Shown here one piece after another: positions 6,202 through 11,453 of a stretch of 11,453 nucleotides of DNA; the stretch's first letter is position 1; every line of letters begins with the position of its first letter. Made by a program: the position numbers and the translations under genes. This DNA comes from BPGL01 sp035463115 (GTDB taxonomy: Bacteria > Actinomycetota > UBA4738 > HRBIN12): NCBI GenBank assembly GCA_035463115.1, contig DATHTO010000110.1, forward strand, positions 1 through 11,453, written 5' to 3'. The notes below the pieces were generated by a model, which had not been told where the DNA came from, did no database searches, and saw only the letters and a program-made list of their open reading frames with translations.

Positions 6202-6753
6202 ATGGACGCCTACGTGTACGTCCGCGCGGAGCCCGGCAAGGTCGTCGACGTTCTCAACGGCCTGTCGGCGAAGCCGGGCGTCCGCCGTGGCGTCGTCGTC
6301 GTCGGGAACTGGGACCTCCTCGTCCACGCCGAGGGGCCCGACCTCTCGACGATCGCGTCGGTCGTGCTGTCCGAGATGCACAACCTCCCCGGCGTCGTGG
6401 CGACGACCACCGCGCCGGTGGTGCCGCCGGACCGGATCGGCGTCACGGGCTTCGGCGGCCCGAAGCCGCCACCGATCGTGCCGAACGCGTGCTACGTGCA
6501 CATCAAGGCCGAAGCCGGCGCCGCCGCCGGCATCGCGGAGCGGCTCGGCGACGTCGAGGACGTGGCGGGGGTCGCGGTGCTCGCCGGTGAGTGGGACCTG
6601 CTCGCGTGCATCGCGCATCCGTGGGAGATCGGGAGCGGCGTGATCATCGAACAGGTGCACCCGATCCCCGGCATCGTCGGCACGAGCACGCTCGTCTCGG
6701 TCGTCTACGAGGAGTCCGACCCCGACCGGGACCAGTTCAGCACCTGGAGCTGA
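6202..6753 (+). CDS. Tandem AsnC/Lrp ligand-binding domains without DNA-binding domain
   Basis: 183 residues made of two AsnC_trans_reg (RAM-type) domains, residues 3-75 and 97-169, joined by a Pro/Gly-rich linker (VTGFGGPKPPPIVP). The halves align through YVYVRAE and YVHIKAE, then GNWDLL and GEWDLL, then LPGVVATTT and IPGIVGTST. In Lrp/AsnC regulators this domain binds amino acids and drives oligomerisation; here the N-terminal helix-turn-helix is absent and the promoter leaves no room for one. Stand-alone single-domain versions are common; a fused pair could make an intramolecular dimer. It may be a small-molecule sensor or a partner of other Lrp-type proteins. The ligand cannot be read. 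It is transcribed in the same direction as the cation-transport operon but is separated from it by a hairpin and its own promoter. Confidence 0.85.
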   Translation: MDAYVYVRAEPGKVVDVLNGLSAKPGVRRGVVVVGNWDLLVHAEGPDLSTIASVVLSEMHNLPGVVATTTAPVVPPDRIGVTGFGGPKPPPIVPNACYVHIKAEAGAAAGIAERLGDVEDVAGVAVLAGEWDLLACIAHPWEIGSGVIIEQVHPIPGIVGTSTLVSVVYEESDPDRDQFSTWS

Positions 6754-6762
6754 GCGCGCAGC

Positions 6763-6777
6763 CGGCGGTCGCCGCCG
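6763..6777. terminator. Hairpin between convergent genes
   Basis: CGGCGG (6763-6768) and CCGCCG (6772-6777) pair around a TCG loop in the 44-base gap between the AsnC-domain gene and ispH. GCGCG (6754-6758) and CGCGC (6782-6786) could pair outside it. No U-tract. It could act on both strands. Confidence 0.4.
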
Positions 6778-6797
6778 TCGACGCGCCGCTCGGGACG

Positions 6798-7739
6798 TCA
6801 GACGGGTCGAACGGGGACCTGCCGGACACCGGCCGGAAGCGAGAACCGCACGCCCTCTTCCGCGACGGCGATCTGCTCGACCGTGTCGAACCCTCGCTCG
6901 GCCAGGTACCCGAGCATCGCCGCGACCAGATGATCGGGCGCGCTCGCACCGCTCGTGAGCCCGACGGTCTCCGCTCCCCCGAGCCACGCGTCGTCGACCT
7001 CGGACGCGTCGTCGACCAGGTACGCCGGCACCCCGCGCTCCCGGGCCACCTCGGCGAGGCGGTTCGAGTTCGACGAGTTCTTCGAGCCGATCACGAGCAC
7101 GACGTCGGCCCTCGGGACGATCGCCTTGACGGCGTCCTGACGGTTCTGCGTGGCGTAACAGATGTCCTCGCGCGGCGGCGGCTGCAGGTGCGGATACCGC
7201 GAACGCAGGACGTCGACGATCTCGCTCGTCTCGTCGACCGAGAGCGTGGTCTGGGTGAGGTACGCGAGGTCGTCGCCGTCGAGCTGCACGCGACGCGCGT
7301 CGTCGACGTCTTGGACGAGCACCGTGCGGGCCGGCGCCTGCCCGCTCGTGCCCTCGACCTCCTCGTGTCCCGCGTGCCCGATCAGCACGATCGTCTTGCC
7401 GTCGGCGGCGAACCGCCGCGCTTCGACGTGGACCTTCGTCACCAACGGACACGTGGCGTCGATCAGCGCGAGCCCTCGCGCCTGCGCGTCGGCGTAGACC
7501 TGCGGCGGCGAGCCGTGCGCCGACAGGACCGTGACGGCGCCTTCGGGGATCTGCGTGACCTCGTCGACGAACACGGCGCCCTTCGCCTCGAGATCGCGGA
7601 CGACGTGCAGGTTGTGCACGATCTGCTTGCGCACGTAGACGGGCGCGCCGTGCTTCGCGAGCGCGCGCTCGACCGCTTCGACCGCACGTTCGACGCCGGC
7701 GCAGTAGCCGCGCGGTGCCGCGAGGAGGACCGTTCCCAC
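6798..7739 (-). CDS. ispH: 4-hydroxy-3-methylbut-2-enyl diphosphate reductase
   Basis: 313 residues, the normal length for IspH (LytB). It catalyses the last step of the MEP pathway, reducing HMBPP to IPP and DMAPP with a [4Fe-4S] cluster in the cytosol. The three cluster cysteines are present: Cys13 in APRGYCAGV, Cys97 in DATCPLV and Cys194 in ICYATQNRQ. Substrate-binding residues are also seen: His42 (IVHNLHVV), His75 (SAHGSPP), His125 and Glu127 (GHAGHEEVEGT), the TQTTLSVDE loop and GSKNSSNSNRL (218-228). Two small departures from the usual text are VRKQIVHN for VRHEIVHN and SAHGSPP for SAHGVSP; neither removes a catalytic residue. The GTG at 7739 was chosen because the protein starts directly at the conserved first strand and a TACCAT -10-like element sits six bases upstream. 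The ATGs just upstream are out of frame. Confidence 0.97.
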   Translation of the reverse strand: MGTVLLAAPRGYCAGVERAVEAVERALAKHGAPVYVRKQIVHNLHVVRDLEAKGAVFVDEVTQIPEGAVTVLSAHGSPPQVYADAQARGLALIDATCPLVTKVHVEARRFAADGKTIVLIGHAGHEEVEGTSGQAPARTVLVQDVDDARRVQLDGDDLAYLTQTTLSVDETSEIVDVLRSRYPHLQPPPREDICYATQNRQDAVKAIVPRADVVLVIGSKNSSNSNRLAEVARERGVPAYLVDDASEVDDAWLGGAETVGLTSGASAPDHLVAAMLGYLAERGFDTVEQIAVAEEGVRFSLPAGVRQVPVRPV

Positions 7740-7745
7740 GCATCC

Positions 7746-7751
7746 ATGGTA
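7746..7751 (-). promoter_or_regulatory. -10-like element TACCAT before ispH
   Basis: On the minus strand TACCAT (7751 to 7746) is followed by GGATGC and the GTG start at 7739. The spacing is that of a leaderless start. No clear -35 hexamer is seen at 16-19 bases. Confidence 0.4.
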
Positions 7752-7799
7752 GCCGTCGGCGTGTGTCGGCCGTGTGGGTGACCTGTGGTCATCCGCCGT

Positions 7800-7829
7800 T
7801 TGTCGGATGTCGGAGGGTGCGGCTACGGT
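7800..7829 (+). promoter_or_regulatory. Candidate promoter of the secreted transglycosylase-like gene
   Basis: TTGTCG (7800-7805), an 18-base spacer, then TACGGT (7824-7829). It would start transcription near 7836 and give a 5' leader of about 275 bases before the ATG at 8111. The hexamers are moderate matches, so the position is tentative. Confidence 0.35.
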
Positions 7830-7835
7830 GGTCGG

Positions 7836-8092
7836 GCCTTCCTACGGACGACTCGTCCGACTCCCCTTCCCGGCACGTGAGTGCGCTGCCACCGTCCCAT
7901 GGTGGTCGGCGTACGTCTGCGCGCCGGTGGAGCGGGGACGGGAACGTCCGTGGGACGGCGAGGTCACACATGACGGGCTTCGACACCAGGAGGTGATGCG
8001 CAACACCCGCGACCGACCACGAGGTCGACCGGGAACGGTGTGAACCGTTCGCCCGCCCGGTCGCGCGAGCGCAGCTGCCGGCTCCGCTCACC
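7836..8092 (+). promoter_or_regulatory. Gene-free, hairpin-rich stretch, possible structured 5' leader
   Basis: Bases 7740-8110 lie between divergent ispH and the secreted protein gene and hold no convincing gene. On the plus strand several stem-loops can be drawn: CGGAC/GTCCG around 7844-7860; GCAC-GTGA-GTGC (7873-7884); CCACC/GGTGG (7889-7905); GGACG-GGAA-CGTCC (7936-7949); GTCA-CACA-TGAC (7963-7974); and GAACGGT-GTGA-ACCGTTC (8033-8050), the last inside an outer stem CGACCGG (8026-8032) / CCGGTCG (8057-8063). Three loops are GNRA tetraloops. AGGAGGTGAT (7988-7997) is a ten-base match to the anti-Shine-Dalgarno but has no start codon at usable spacing. I do not recognise a known riboswitch class. 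GC-rich DNA makes stems easily, so this is a candidate only. Confidence 0.35.
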
Positions 8093-8110
8093 GTGGGGGT
8101 GAGATCGACC

Positions 8111-8545
8111 ATGATGCAGACGATCCGGAACACGCGTCGCGCGATCGTCGCGACGCTGATCCTGACCGCAACGCTCTCGATCCTTCCCGCCTTCGCCGAG
8201 CCGCACCGGGCGGAGGCCTACACGTACACCCCGAAGCGGATCTGCGACATCGACTGGCGCAAGGGGCGCTGGCACGTCAAGAAGCTGATCCGGTGTGCGG
8301 CCAACCGCTGGGACGTCGGGGTCGGCACGGCCCTGTACGTCGCCGACCGTGAGTCCGACTTCCGACCCAAGGCGTACAACCCTTCGTCCTGCGCGAAAGG
8401 CGTGTTCCAGCACCTCTGCCGGTACTGGGACGGGCGCGCCCACGCGTACGGGTTCAGAGGCAAGTCGCCGTACAACGCTCGCGCGAACGTCATCGTCACG
8501 ATGAAGATGGTCAAGCGCTACGGCTGGTCCCCCTGGGGGATCTAG
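8111..8545 (+). CDS. Small secreted transglycosylase (SLT)-like protein
   Basis: 144 residues. Signal peptide: MMQTIRNTRR, a hydrophobic core (AIVATLILTATLSILP) and an AFA site near residue 29. The mature part resembles the lysozyme-like SLT fold of lytic transglycosylases: LIRCAANRWDVGVGTAL as first helix, ADRESDF with Glu81 as the likely catalytic acid, then CAKGVFQHL (94-102) matching the usual GLFQ segment, and a C-terminal helix ending GWSPW. Predicted role: cleavage of peptidoglycan outside the membrane during wall remodelling. Cys45, Cys62, Cys94 and Cys103 could make two disulfides. There is no LysM, SH3 or other wall-binding domain. The start at 8111 follows GGGGGTGAG (8095-8103) at a good distance; a GTG at 8093 would put six extra residues before the signal peptide. 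A non-catalytic lysozyme-like role is possible. Confidence 0.75.
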   Translation: MMQTIRNTRRAIVATLILTATLSILPAFAEPHRAEAYTYTPKRICDIDWRKGRWHVKKLIRCAANRWDVGVGTALYVADRESDFRPKAYNPSSCAKGVFQHLCRYWDGRAHAYGFRGKSPYNARANVIVTMKMVKRYGWSPWGI

Positions 8546-8548
8546 CCG

Positions 8549-8566
8549 GAGCCTGCTGCAAGGCTC
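8549..8566. terminator. Hairpin between convergent genes
   Basis: GAGCCT (8549-8554) and AGGCTC (8561-8566) pair around a GCTGCA loop, in the 24-base gap between the secreted protein gene and the receiver-like gene. No U-tract on either strand. Confidence 0.45.
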
Positions 8567-8569
8567 GAA

Positions 8570-8899
8570 CTAGCGAACCGGACCGCCCGGGCGGGGCTGC
8601 CCTCTGAGCAGCTCCCGGACCTCGCTCGTCGAGGTCGCGACCGCCGTCGCCCCGGGCGCGTCGCGGTCCGTCACGACCCTCATGCCGGGGAACCGTTCGC
8701 TCGCGAGCGCGACGAGCTCGGCGAAGTCGCCGAACACGACGAGGAAGTGCGGTCGTTCGACGTCGAGCTGGTCCAGCGCCCCGCGGAGGTCGGTCGCGCC
8801 GGGCGCGAGCTCCCAGTCCGCTCCCACGGACGCCCGCTTCAGCTCGGCCAGAGCCGCGTCGTCCTCGGCGACGCACAGCACCTTCAGCGCCCGACACAT
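8570..8899 (-). CDS. Receiver-like protein lacking the phospho-acceptor, coupled to corA
   Basis: 109 residues with the strand-helix rhythm of a response-regulator receiver: LKVLCVAEDDAAL gives strand 1 and an acidic patch (Glu12, Asp13, Asp14), PHFLVVFGDF the third strand, MRVVTDRD the fourth, and TAVATSTSEVRELL the fifth strand and last helix. The position of the phosphorylatable Asp after PxxxxV is Phe56 (Asp58 is two residues late), and the conserved Lys of strand 5 is missing. If the fold is right this is a pseudo-receiver that would signal by binding, not phosphorylation. No output domain. Its ATG overlaps the corA stop by one base (TGATG), so it is coupled to corA and may act on the transporter; that is inference. 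A small unrelated Rossmann-like protein is the alternative. Confidence 0.6.
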   Translation of the reverse strand: MCRALKVLCVAEDDAALAELKRASVGADWELAPGATDLRGALDQLDVERPHFLVVFGDFAELVALASERFPGMRVVTDRDAPGATAVATSTSEVRELLRGQPRPGGPVR

Positions 8900-9879
8900 C
8901 AGAGCCACCCCTGCCGGCGGAACGTGAACCAGAGCGCGAGCGCCGAGGCCCCCATCATCGCGAGGGCGAGCGGATAGCCGAGCGCCCAGTGCAGCTCGGG
9001 CATGTCGTCGAAGTTCATCCCGTAGATCCCGGCGATCAGCGTCGGCACGAGGATGATCCCGGCCCACGCCGACAGCTTCTTCATGACCTCGTTGAGGTCG
9101 TTGGCCTGCTGCGTCATCCGCACCTCGATCAACGACGTCAGGACGTCACGCACGTTGTCCTGGAAGTCCAGCGCCCGCAACACGTGGTCGGCGAGATCAC
9201 GGTAGTACGGCGCGAGCTCGGGGCCCACGAGCTCCCGATCCTCGTGCAGCGCCTCGACCGCGCGGCGCAGCGGCGCCACGTGCCGCCGGAACACCGCGAG
9301 GTTCACCCGCAACGCGTGGAACCGTCGGCGGAGGACGTCGAGCTCTGGGTCGCCGGCGACCGGACGATGGTCGAACACGAGCTCCTCGAGATCCTCGACC
9401 TCCTGCTCGAGCCGATCGACGATGTCGAGCTGATCGTCGACGACCGCGTCGAACAGCACGTAGACCATGCCGCCGGTGCCGTGCTCGACGAGGTCCGGTC
9501 GGGCCAACAGCCGCGTCCGGAGCGTGCCGACGTCGTACGCCGGCTCGTACCGGAGCGTGACGAACACGTCGGGCGCGACGATCGCGTGGATCTCCGCCAC
9601 CGCGATCTCGCCGTCACCGACCTCGAGTGACAACGGCCGCAGACTCACGAACCGGTAGCCCTCGTACGCCTCGACGCGCGGACGCTGGTCGCGGTGTTCG
9701 ATGTCCTCGAGCGAGAGGCCGTGGAGCCCGAACGACTCGCCGAGGAACGCACGGTCATCGTCGGTCGGATCCTCGATGTCGATCCAGACGGTGCCGCTTC
9801 GCTCGCGGAGGAACCGTTCCGCCTCATCGGTGTCCACGGGCTCCCCGCGCCCCTCACGGAAGACCATGCACGTGCGCAT
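8899..9879 (-). CDS. corA: CorA-family magnesium/divalent cation transporter
   Basis: 326 residues, normal for CorA. The large N-terminal cytosolic domain (about 1-265) is followed by two membrane helices, about 271-287 and 299-319. The signature GMN is at 287-289 in AGIYGMNFDDMPELHW, which forms the periplasmic selectivity loop, and the short basic tail RRQGWL is cytosolic. Upstream features include WIDIEDP (32-38), the long stalk helix around 225-270 ending in TQQANDLNEVMKKLSAWA, and FVSLRPL. CorA works as a homopentamer that passes Mg2+ (also Co2+, Ni2+) and is gated by cytosolic Mg2+. The start at 9879 is favoured because TACGCT lies eight bases upstream; ATG 9867 is four codons later. 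It is first in an operon with the receiver-like gene and divergent from the GNAT gene. Some CorA relatives prefer Zn2+ or act in efflux, so the ion is not certain. Confidence 0.95.
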   Translation of the reverse strand: MRTCMVFREGRGEPVDTDEAERFLRERSGTVWIDIEDPTDDDRAFLGESFGLHGLSLEDIEHRDQRPRVEAYEGYRFVSLRPLSLEVGDGEIAVAEIHAIVAPDVFVTLRYEPAYDVGTLRTRLLARPDLVEHGTGGMVYVLFDAVVDDQLDIVDRLEQEVEDLEELVFDHRPVAGDPELDVLRRRFHALRVNLAVFRRHVAPLRRAVEALHEDRELVGPELAPYYRDLADHVLRALDFQDNVRDVLTSLIEVRMTQQANDLNEVMKKLSAWAGIILVPTLIAGIYGMNFDDMPELHWALGYPLALAMMGASALALWFTFRRQGWL

Positions 9880-9887
9880 CGGCGAGG

Positions 9888-9893
9888 AGCGTA
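9888..9893 (-). promoter_or_regulatory. -10-like element TACGCT before corA
   Basis: On the minus strand TACGCT (9893 to 9888) is followed by eight bases and the ATG at 9879, a leaderless layout. No good -35 is seen. It lies 15 bases from the -10 of the divergent GNAT gene. Confidence 0.4.
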
Positions 9894-9908
9894 CCCGACC
9901 GCCCCCGC

Positions 9909-9914
9909 TACACT
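9909..9914 (+). promoter_or_regulatory. -10-like element TACACT before the GNAT gene
   Basis: TACACT (9909-9914) is followed by eight bases and the GTG at 9923. There is no Shine-Dalgarno sequence. The upstream part of this promoter must overlap the corA promoter. Confidence 0.45.
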
Positions 9915-9922
9915 CGCCCGCC

Positions 9923-10714
9923 GTGACCGTCCCGCCGCAGGTGCTCCGCTTCTGGCGCGCGCTCGACGACCTGTCGGCGTCCGTGCGACCGACGCGCTGG
10001 GGCGCGGTCGTCACCGACGGGCGGTTCCCCGCGATCTGGGACGCGAATTACGCGCGGCTCGACGCCGTGCCGGAGGACGTCACCACCGACGAGATCGAGC
10101 GGACGTTGCTCCCGGCCCTCGCCGAGGTCGGCGCGCAGGTGGAACACGTCGTGGCCTTCGATCCCGACGCCGCCACCGGCGTGATCACCGATCTGTCGTC
10201 GCGCGGGCATCGACTGAGCTGGGACCTGGTGATGACGTGGGCGGAGCCGACCCCCGGCGGGGCGGTTGAGGCGCACGCCGTGACGGTCGAGCGGATCGAG
10301 CTCGACCCGAGCGCCTGGCGAGACGTCCGTGCGTCGCTCGCCGGGCCGTTCGGCATCGACGACGGCGTCGCGCTGGACCAGCTGATGCGGCTCGAGCGCG
10401 AGGTCCTCGCGCCGGCCGGCAAGCGATGGTTCGGGGTGAGGGTCGACGGCCGCTGGGTGAGCCTCGCCGCGCTCGTCGTGCTCGCCGGCGTCGCGTACGT
10501 GGACAACGTCGCGACCGACGACGGGCATCGGGGCCGCGGCTACGCGAGCGCGGTCACCCGCCGGATCGTCGACGTGGCGCTCGCCGAGCGGGTGTCGACG
10601 GTCTTCCTACTGGCCGATCCCGATGCGGAGGCGACGGTGCGGCTCTACGAGCGGCTGGGCTTCCGCGGCGTGGCGCGGATCGCGTCGACGCGCGGCCCGT
10701 TCGAGCGCCCCTGA
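9923..10714 (+). CDS. GNAT-family N-acetyltransferase
   Basis: 263 residues. The C-terminal half is a GCN5-related acetyltransferase domain: strand AYVDNVATDD, the acetyl-CoA pyrophosphate loop HRGRGYAS (202-209), helix AVTRRIVDVAL, and the closing segment ATVRLYERLGFRGVARI (237-253) typical of motif B. It should move an acetyl group from acetyl-CoA to an amine; the acceptor is unknown. The N-terminal half (about 1-125, with GRFPAIWDANYARLD) resembles the degenerate first GNAT copy seen in double-GNAT proteins, with no CoA loop visible. The GTG at 9923 fits the TACACT element eight bases upstream. It is divergent from corA and convergent with the phosphate transporter gene, whose stop is three bases beyond its own. 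No resistance or ribosomal-protein substrate motif is recognised. Confidence 0.88.
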   Translation: MTVPPQVLRFWRALDDLSASVRPTRWGAVVTDGRFPAIWDANYARLDAVPEDVTTDEIERTLLPALAEVGAQVEHVVAFDPDAATGVITDLSSRGHRLSWDLVMTWAEPTPGGAVEAHAVTVERIELDPSAWRDVRASLAGPFGIDDGVALDQLMRLEREVLAPAGKRWFGVRVDGRWVSLAALVVLAGVAYVDNVATDDGHRGRGYASAVTRRIVDVALAERVSTVFLLADPDAEATVRLYERLGFRGVARIASTRGPFERP

Positions 10715-10717
10715 GCA

Positions 10718-11452
10718 TCAACCGACGCCCAGGGCCGCGAACCCCTCCTCGAGGAGATAGCCGAGGACCCTGCACGACGGCCACGTCAAGATCCACGCGG
10801 CGACGACCTCACCCGCGACCCCCCACCGGACGGCCGACACCCGACGTGTCGCGCCGACGCCCATGATCGCCGACCCGATCGCGTGGGTGGTGCTCACCGG
10901 GATGCCGAGCGACGTGGCGAGGGTGATGGCCAAGGCGCCGCCGGTCTCCGCGGAGAAGCCGCCGACCGGGCGGAGGCGGGTGATGCGCGAGCCCATGGTG
11001 TGGACGATGCGCCAGCCGCCGAACAGCGTGCCCAGCGAGATGGCGGTGTACGCGCCGATCTCCACCCAGTAGGGGATGGTGTCGGCAGTGGGGACGTACA
11101 GGTGGCGCAGCAGCCCGGTCTCGTTGGCGAACGCCTCCTTCGAGGCGACGAGCAGGCCGACGATGATCCCCATGGTCTTCTGGGCGTCGTTCCCGCCGTG
11201 GCTCCAAGACAGGAGCGCCGAGCTGAGCAGCTGAGCGGGGCGGAAGATGCGGTCGACGCGAGTGACGCTCACCTTCTGGAACGTCCAGTACACTGCCAGC
11301 ATCAGGACGAAGCCGGCGGCCATGCCGACGAGCGGGGAGATGACGATGAACGAGAGCGTCTGGACCCACTTGGCGCCCCAGGTGATGGCGCCGAGCCCCG
11401 CCTTCGCCACGGCCGACCCGGCGTAGCCGCCGATGAGCGCGTGCGACGAGCT
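10718..11452 (-). CDS. pit: PiT-family inorganic phosphate transporter, N-terminus outside window
   Basis: C-terminal 244 residues of a low-affinity phosphate permease that imports phosphate (often as a metal-phosphate complex) with H+ or Na+. The frame is open to the right edge and begins SSSHALIGGYAGSA, which lies roughly 90 residues into family members. The second PiT signature is intact: SWSHGGNDAQKTMGII, with Asn88 and Asp89 of the visible part, followed by VSTTHAIGSAIMGVGATRR near the C-terminus. Several hydrophobic segments alternate with short loops, and a basic loop (SVTRVDRIFRPAQ) is cytosolic. Short PiT proteins of about 330 residues are usual in actinobacteria and often lie next to a phoU gene; here any partner would be outside the window on the right. 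The GTG at 11410 is internal and not a start. Stop codon and GNAT stop are three bases apart. Confidence 0.93.
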   Translation of the reverse strand, partial: SSSHALIGGYAGSAVAKAGLGAITWGAKWVQTLSFIVISPLVGMAAGFVLMLAVYWTFQKVSVTRVDRIFRPAQLLSSALLSWSHGGNDAQKTMGIIVGLLVASKEAFANETGLLRHLYVPTADTIPYWVEIGAYTAISLGTLFGGWRIVHTMGSRITRLRPVGGFSAETGGALAITLATSLGIPVSTTHAIGSAIMGVGATRRVSAVRWGVAGEVVAAWILTWPSCRVLGYLLEEGFAALGVG

Positions 11453-11453
11453 G

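Noticed and set aside
4948..7743. Very long minus-strand open frame (about 930 codons) through the phoU, AsnC-domain and ispH genes
   Set aside because: Runs antisense to phoU and the AsnC-domain gene and out of frame with ispH; the product is an Arg/Ala/Ser-rich low-complexity string with no domain. Long empty frames are expected at this G+C.
6591..7781. Plus-strand open frame of 396 codons opposite ispH
   Set aside because: Arg/Asp/Val-rich shadow translation; ispH on the minus strand has all three cluster cysteines and full length.
7774..8043. 89-codon plus-strand ORF in the gap before the secreted protein gene
   Set aside because: No ribosome-binding site, no recognisable motif and poor coding character; it overlaps the candidate promoter and leader hairpins. 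A small gene cannot be fully excluded.
7836..8092. ydaO (c-di-AMP), cobalamin or c-di-GMP-I riboswitch
   Set aside because: I looked for the conserved cores (GCTAAC-type segment, B12 box, GGTCACGCACAGGG-like start) and none is present in order.
1..11453. Mobile element, prophage, toxin-antitoxin or CRISPR
   Set aside because: No transposase, integrase, terminal inverted repeats, regular spacer array or toxin-antitoxin pair was seen; gene content and composition look uniform.

Overview
This is a very G+C-rich bacterial window (by eye about 70% or a little above) with dense ordinary genes and nothing mobile: no insertion sequence, integrase, CRISPR array, tRNA or rRNA is visible. Base composition, GTG starts, apparently leaderless genes and gene content (gabT, ispH, a DksA/TraR zinc finger, a secreted transglycosylase-like protein) suggest an actinobacterium, perhaps a deep lineage such as Acidimicrobiia or Thermoleophilia. 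That placement is inference, because no marker gene is present.

Layout. 2-1186 (+): 3' part of a GABA aminotransferase. 1265-1579 (+): pterin-4a-carbinolamine dehydratase-like protein that has lost two of three catalytic histidines. 1630-2273 (-): coupled pair of a cysteine-free HesB/IscA-like protein and a DksA/TraR zinc-finger protein. 2401-3434 (+): a 35-codon ORF coupled to an HhH-GPD DNA glycosylase. 3612-6064 (+): a two-gene cation-transport operon, with a doubled MgtE/SLC41 membrane protein followed by a doubled PhoU-TrkA_C protein. 6202-6753 (+): two fused AsnC/Lrp ligand-binding domains without a DNA-binding domain. 6798-7739 (-): IspH. 7740-8110: a gene-free stretch that looks like a long, hairpin-rich leader for a small secreted transglycosylase-like protein at 8111-8545 (+). 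8570-9879 (-): CorA coupled to a degenerate receiver-like protein. 9923-10714 (+): GNAT acetyltransferase. 10718-11452 (-): C-terminal part of a PiT phosphate transporter.

How the parts fit. Ion transport is the main theme: MgtE-type and CorA-type divalent-cation transporters and a PiT phosphate permease lie within 8 kb, and both cation transporters are followed, with a 1-base TGATG overlap, by a cytosolic gene that looks like a dedicated regulator. The most system-like unit is the MgtE-MgtE / PhoU-TrkA_C-PhoU-TrkA_C operon, in which transporter and partner are both internally duplicated. The other genes are mostly separate housekeeping functions.

Regulatory pattern. Seven of the nine proposed first genes of transcription units have a TANNNT -10-like hexamer ending only 6-8 bases before the start codon and no Shine-Dalgarno sequence, the layout of leaderless transcripts. 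The two exceptions, mgtE and the transglycosylase-like gene, have a promoter-like sequence further upstream and a real 5' leader. Four of the five convergent or operon-end gaps with room hold a GC-rich hairpin without a U-tract.
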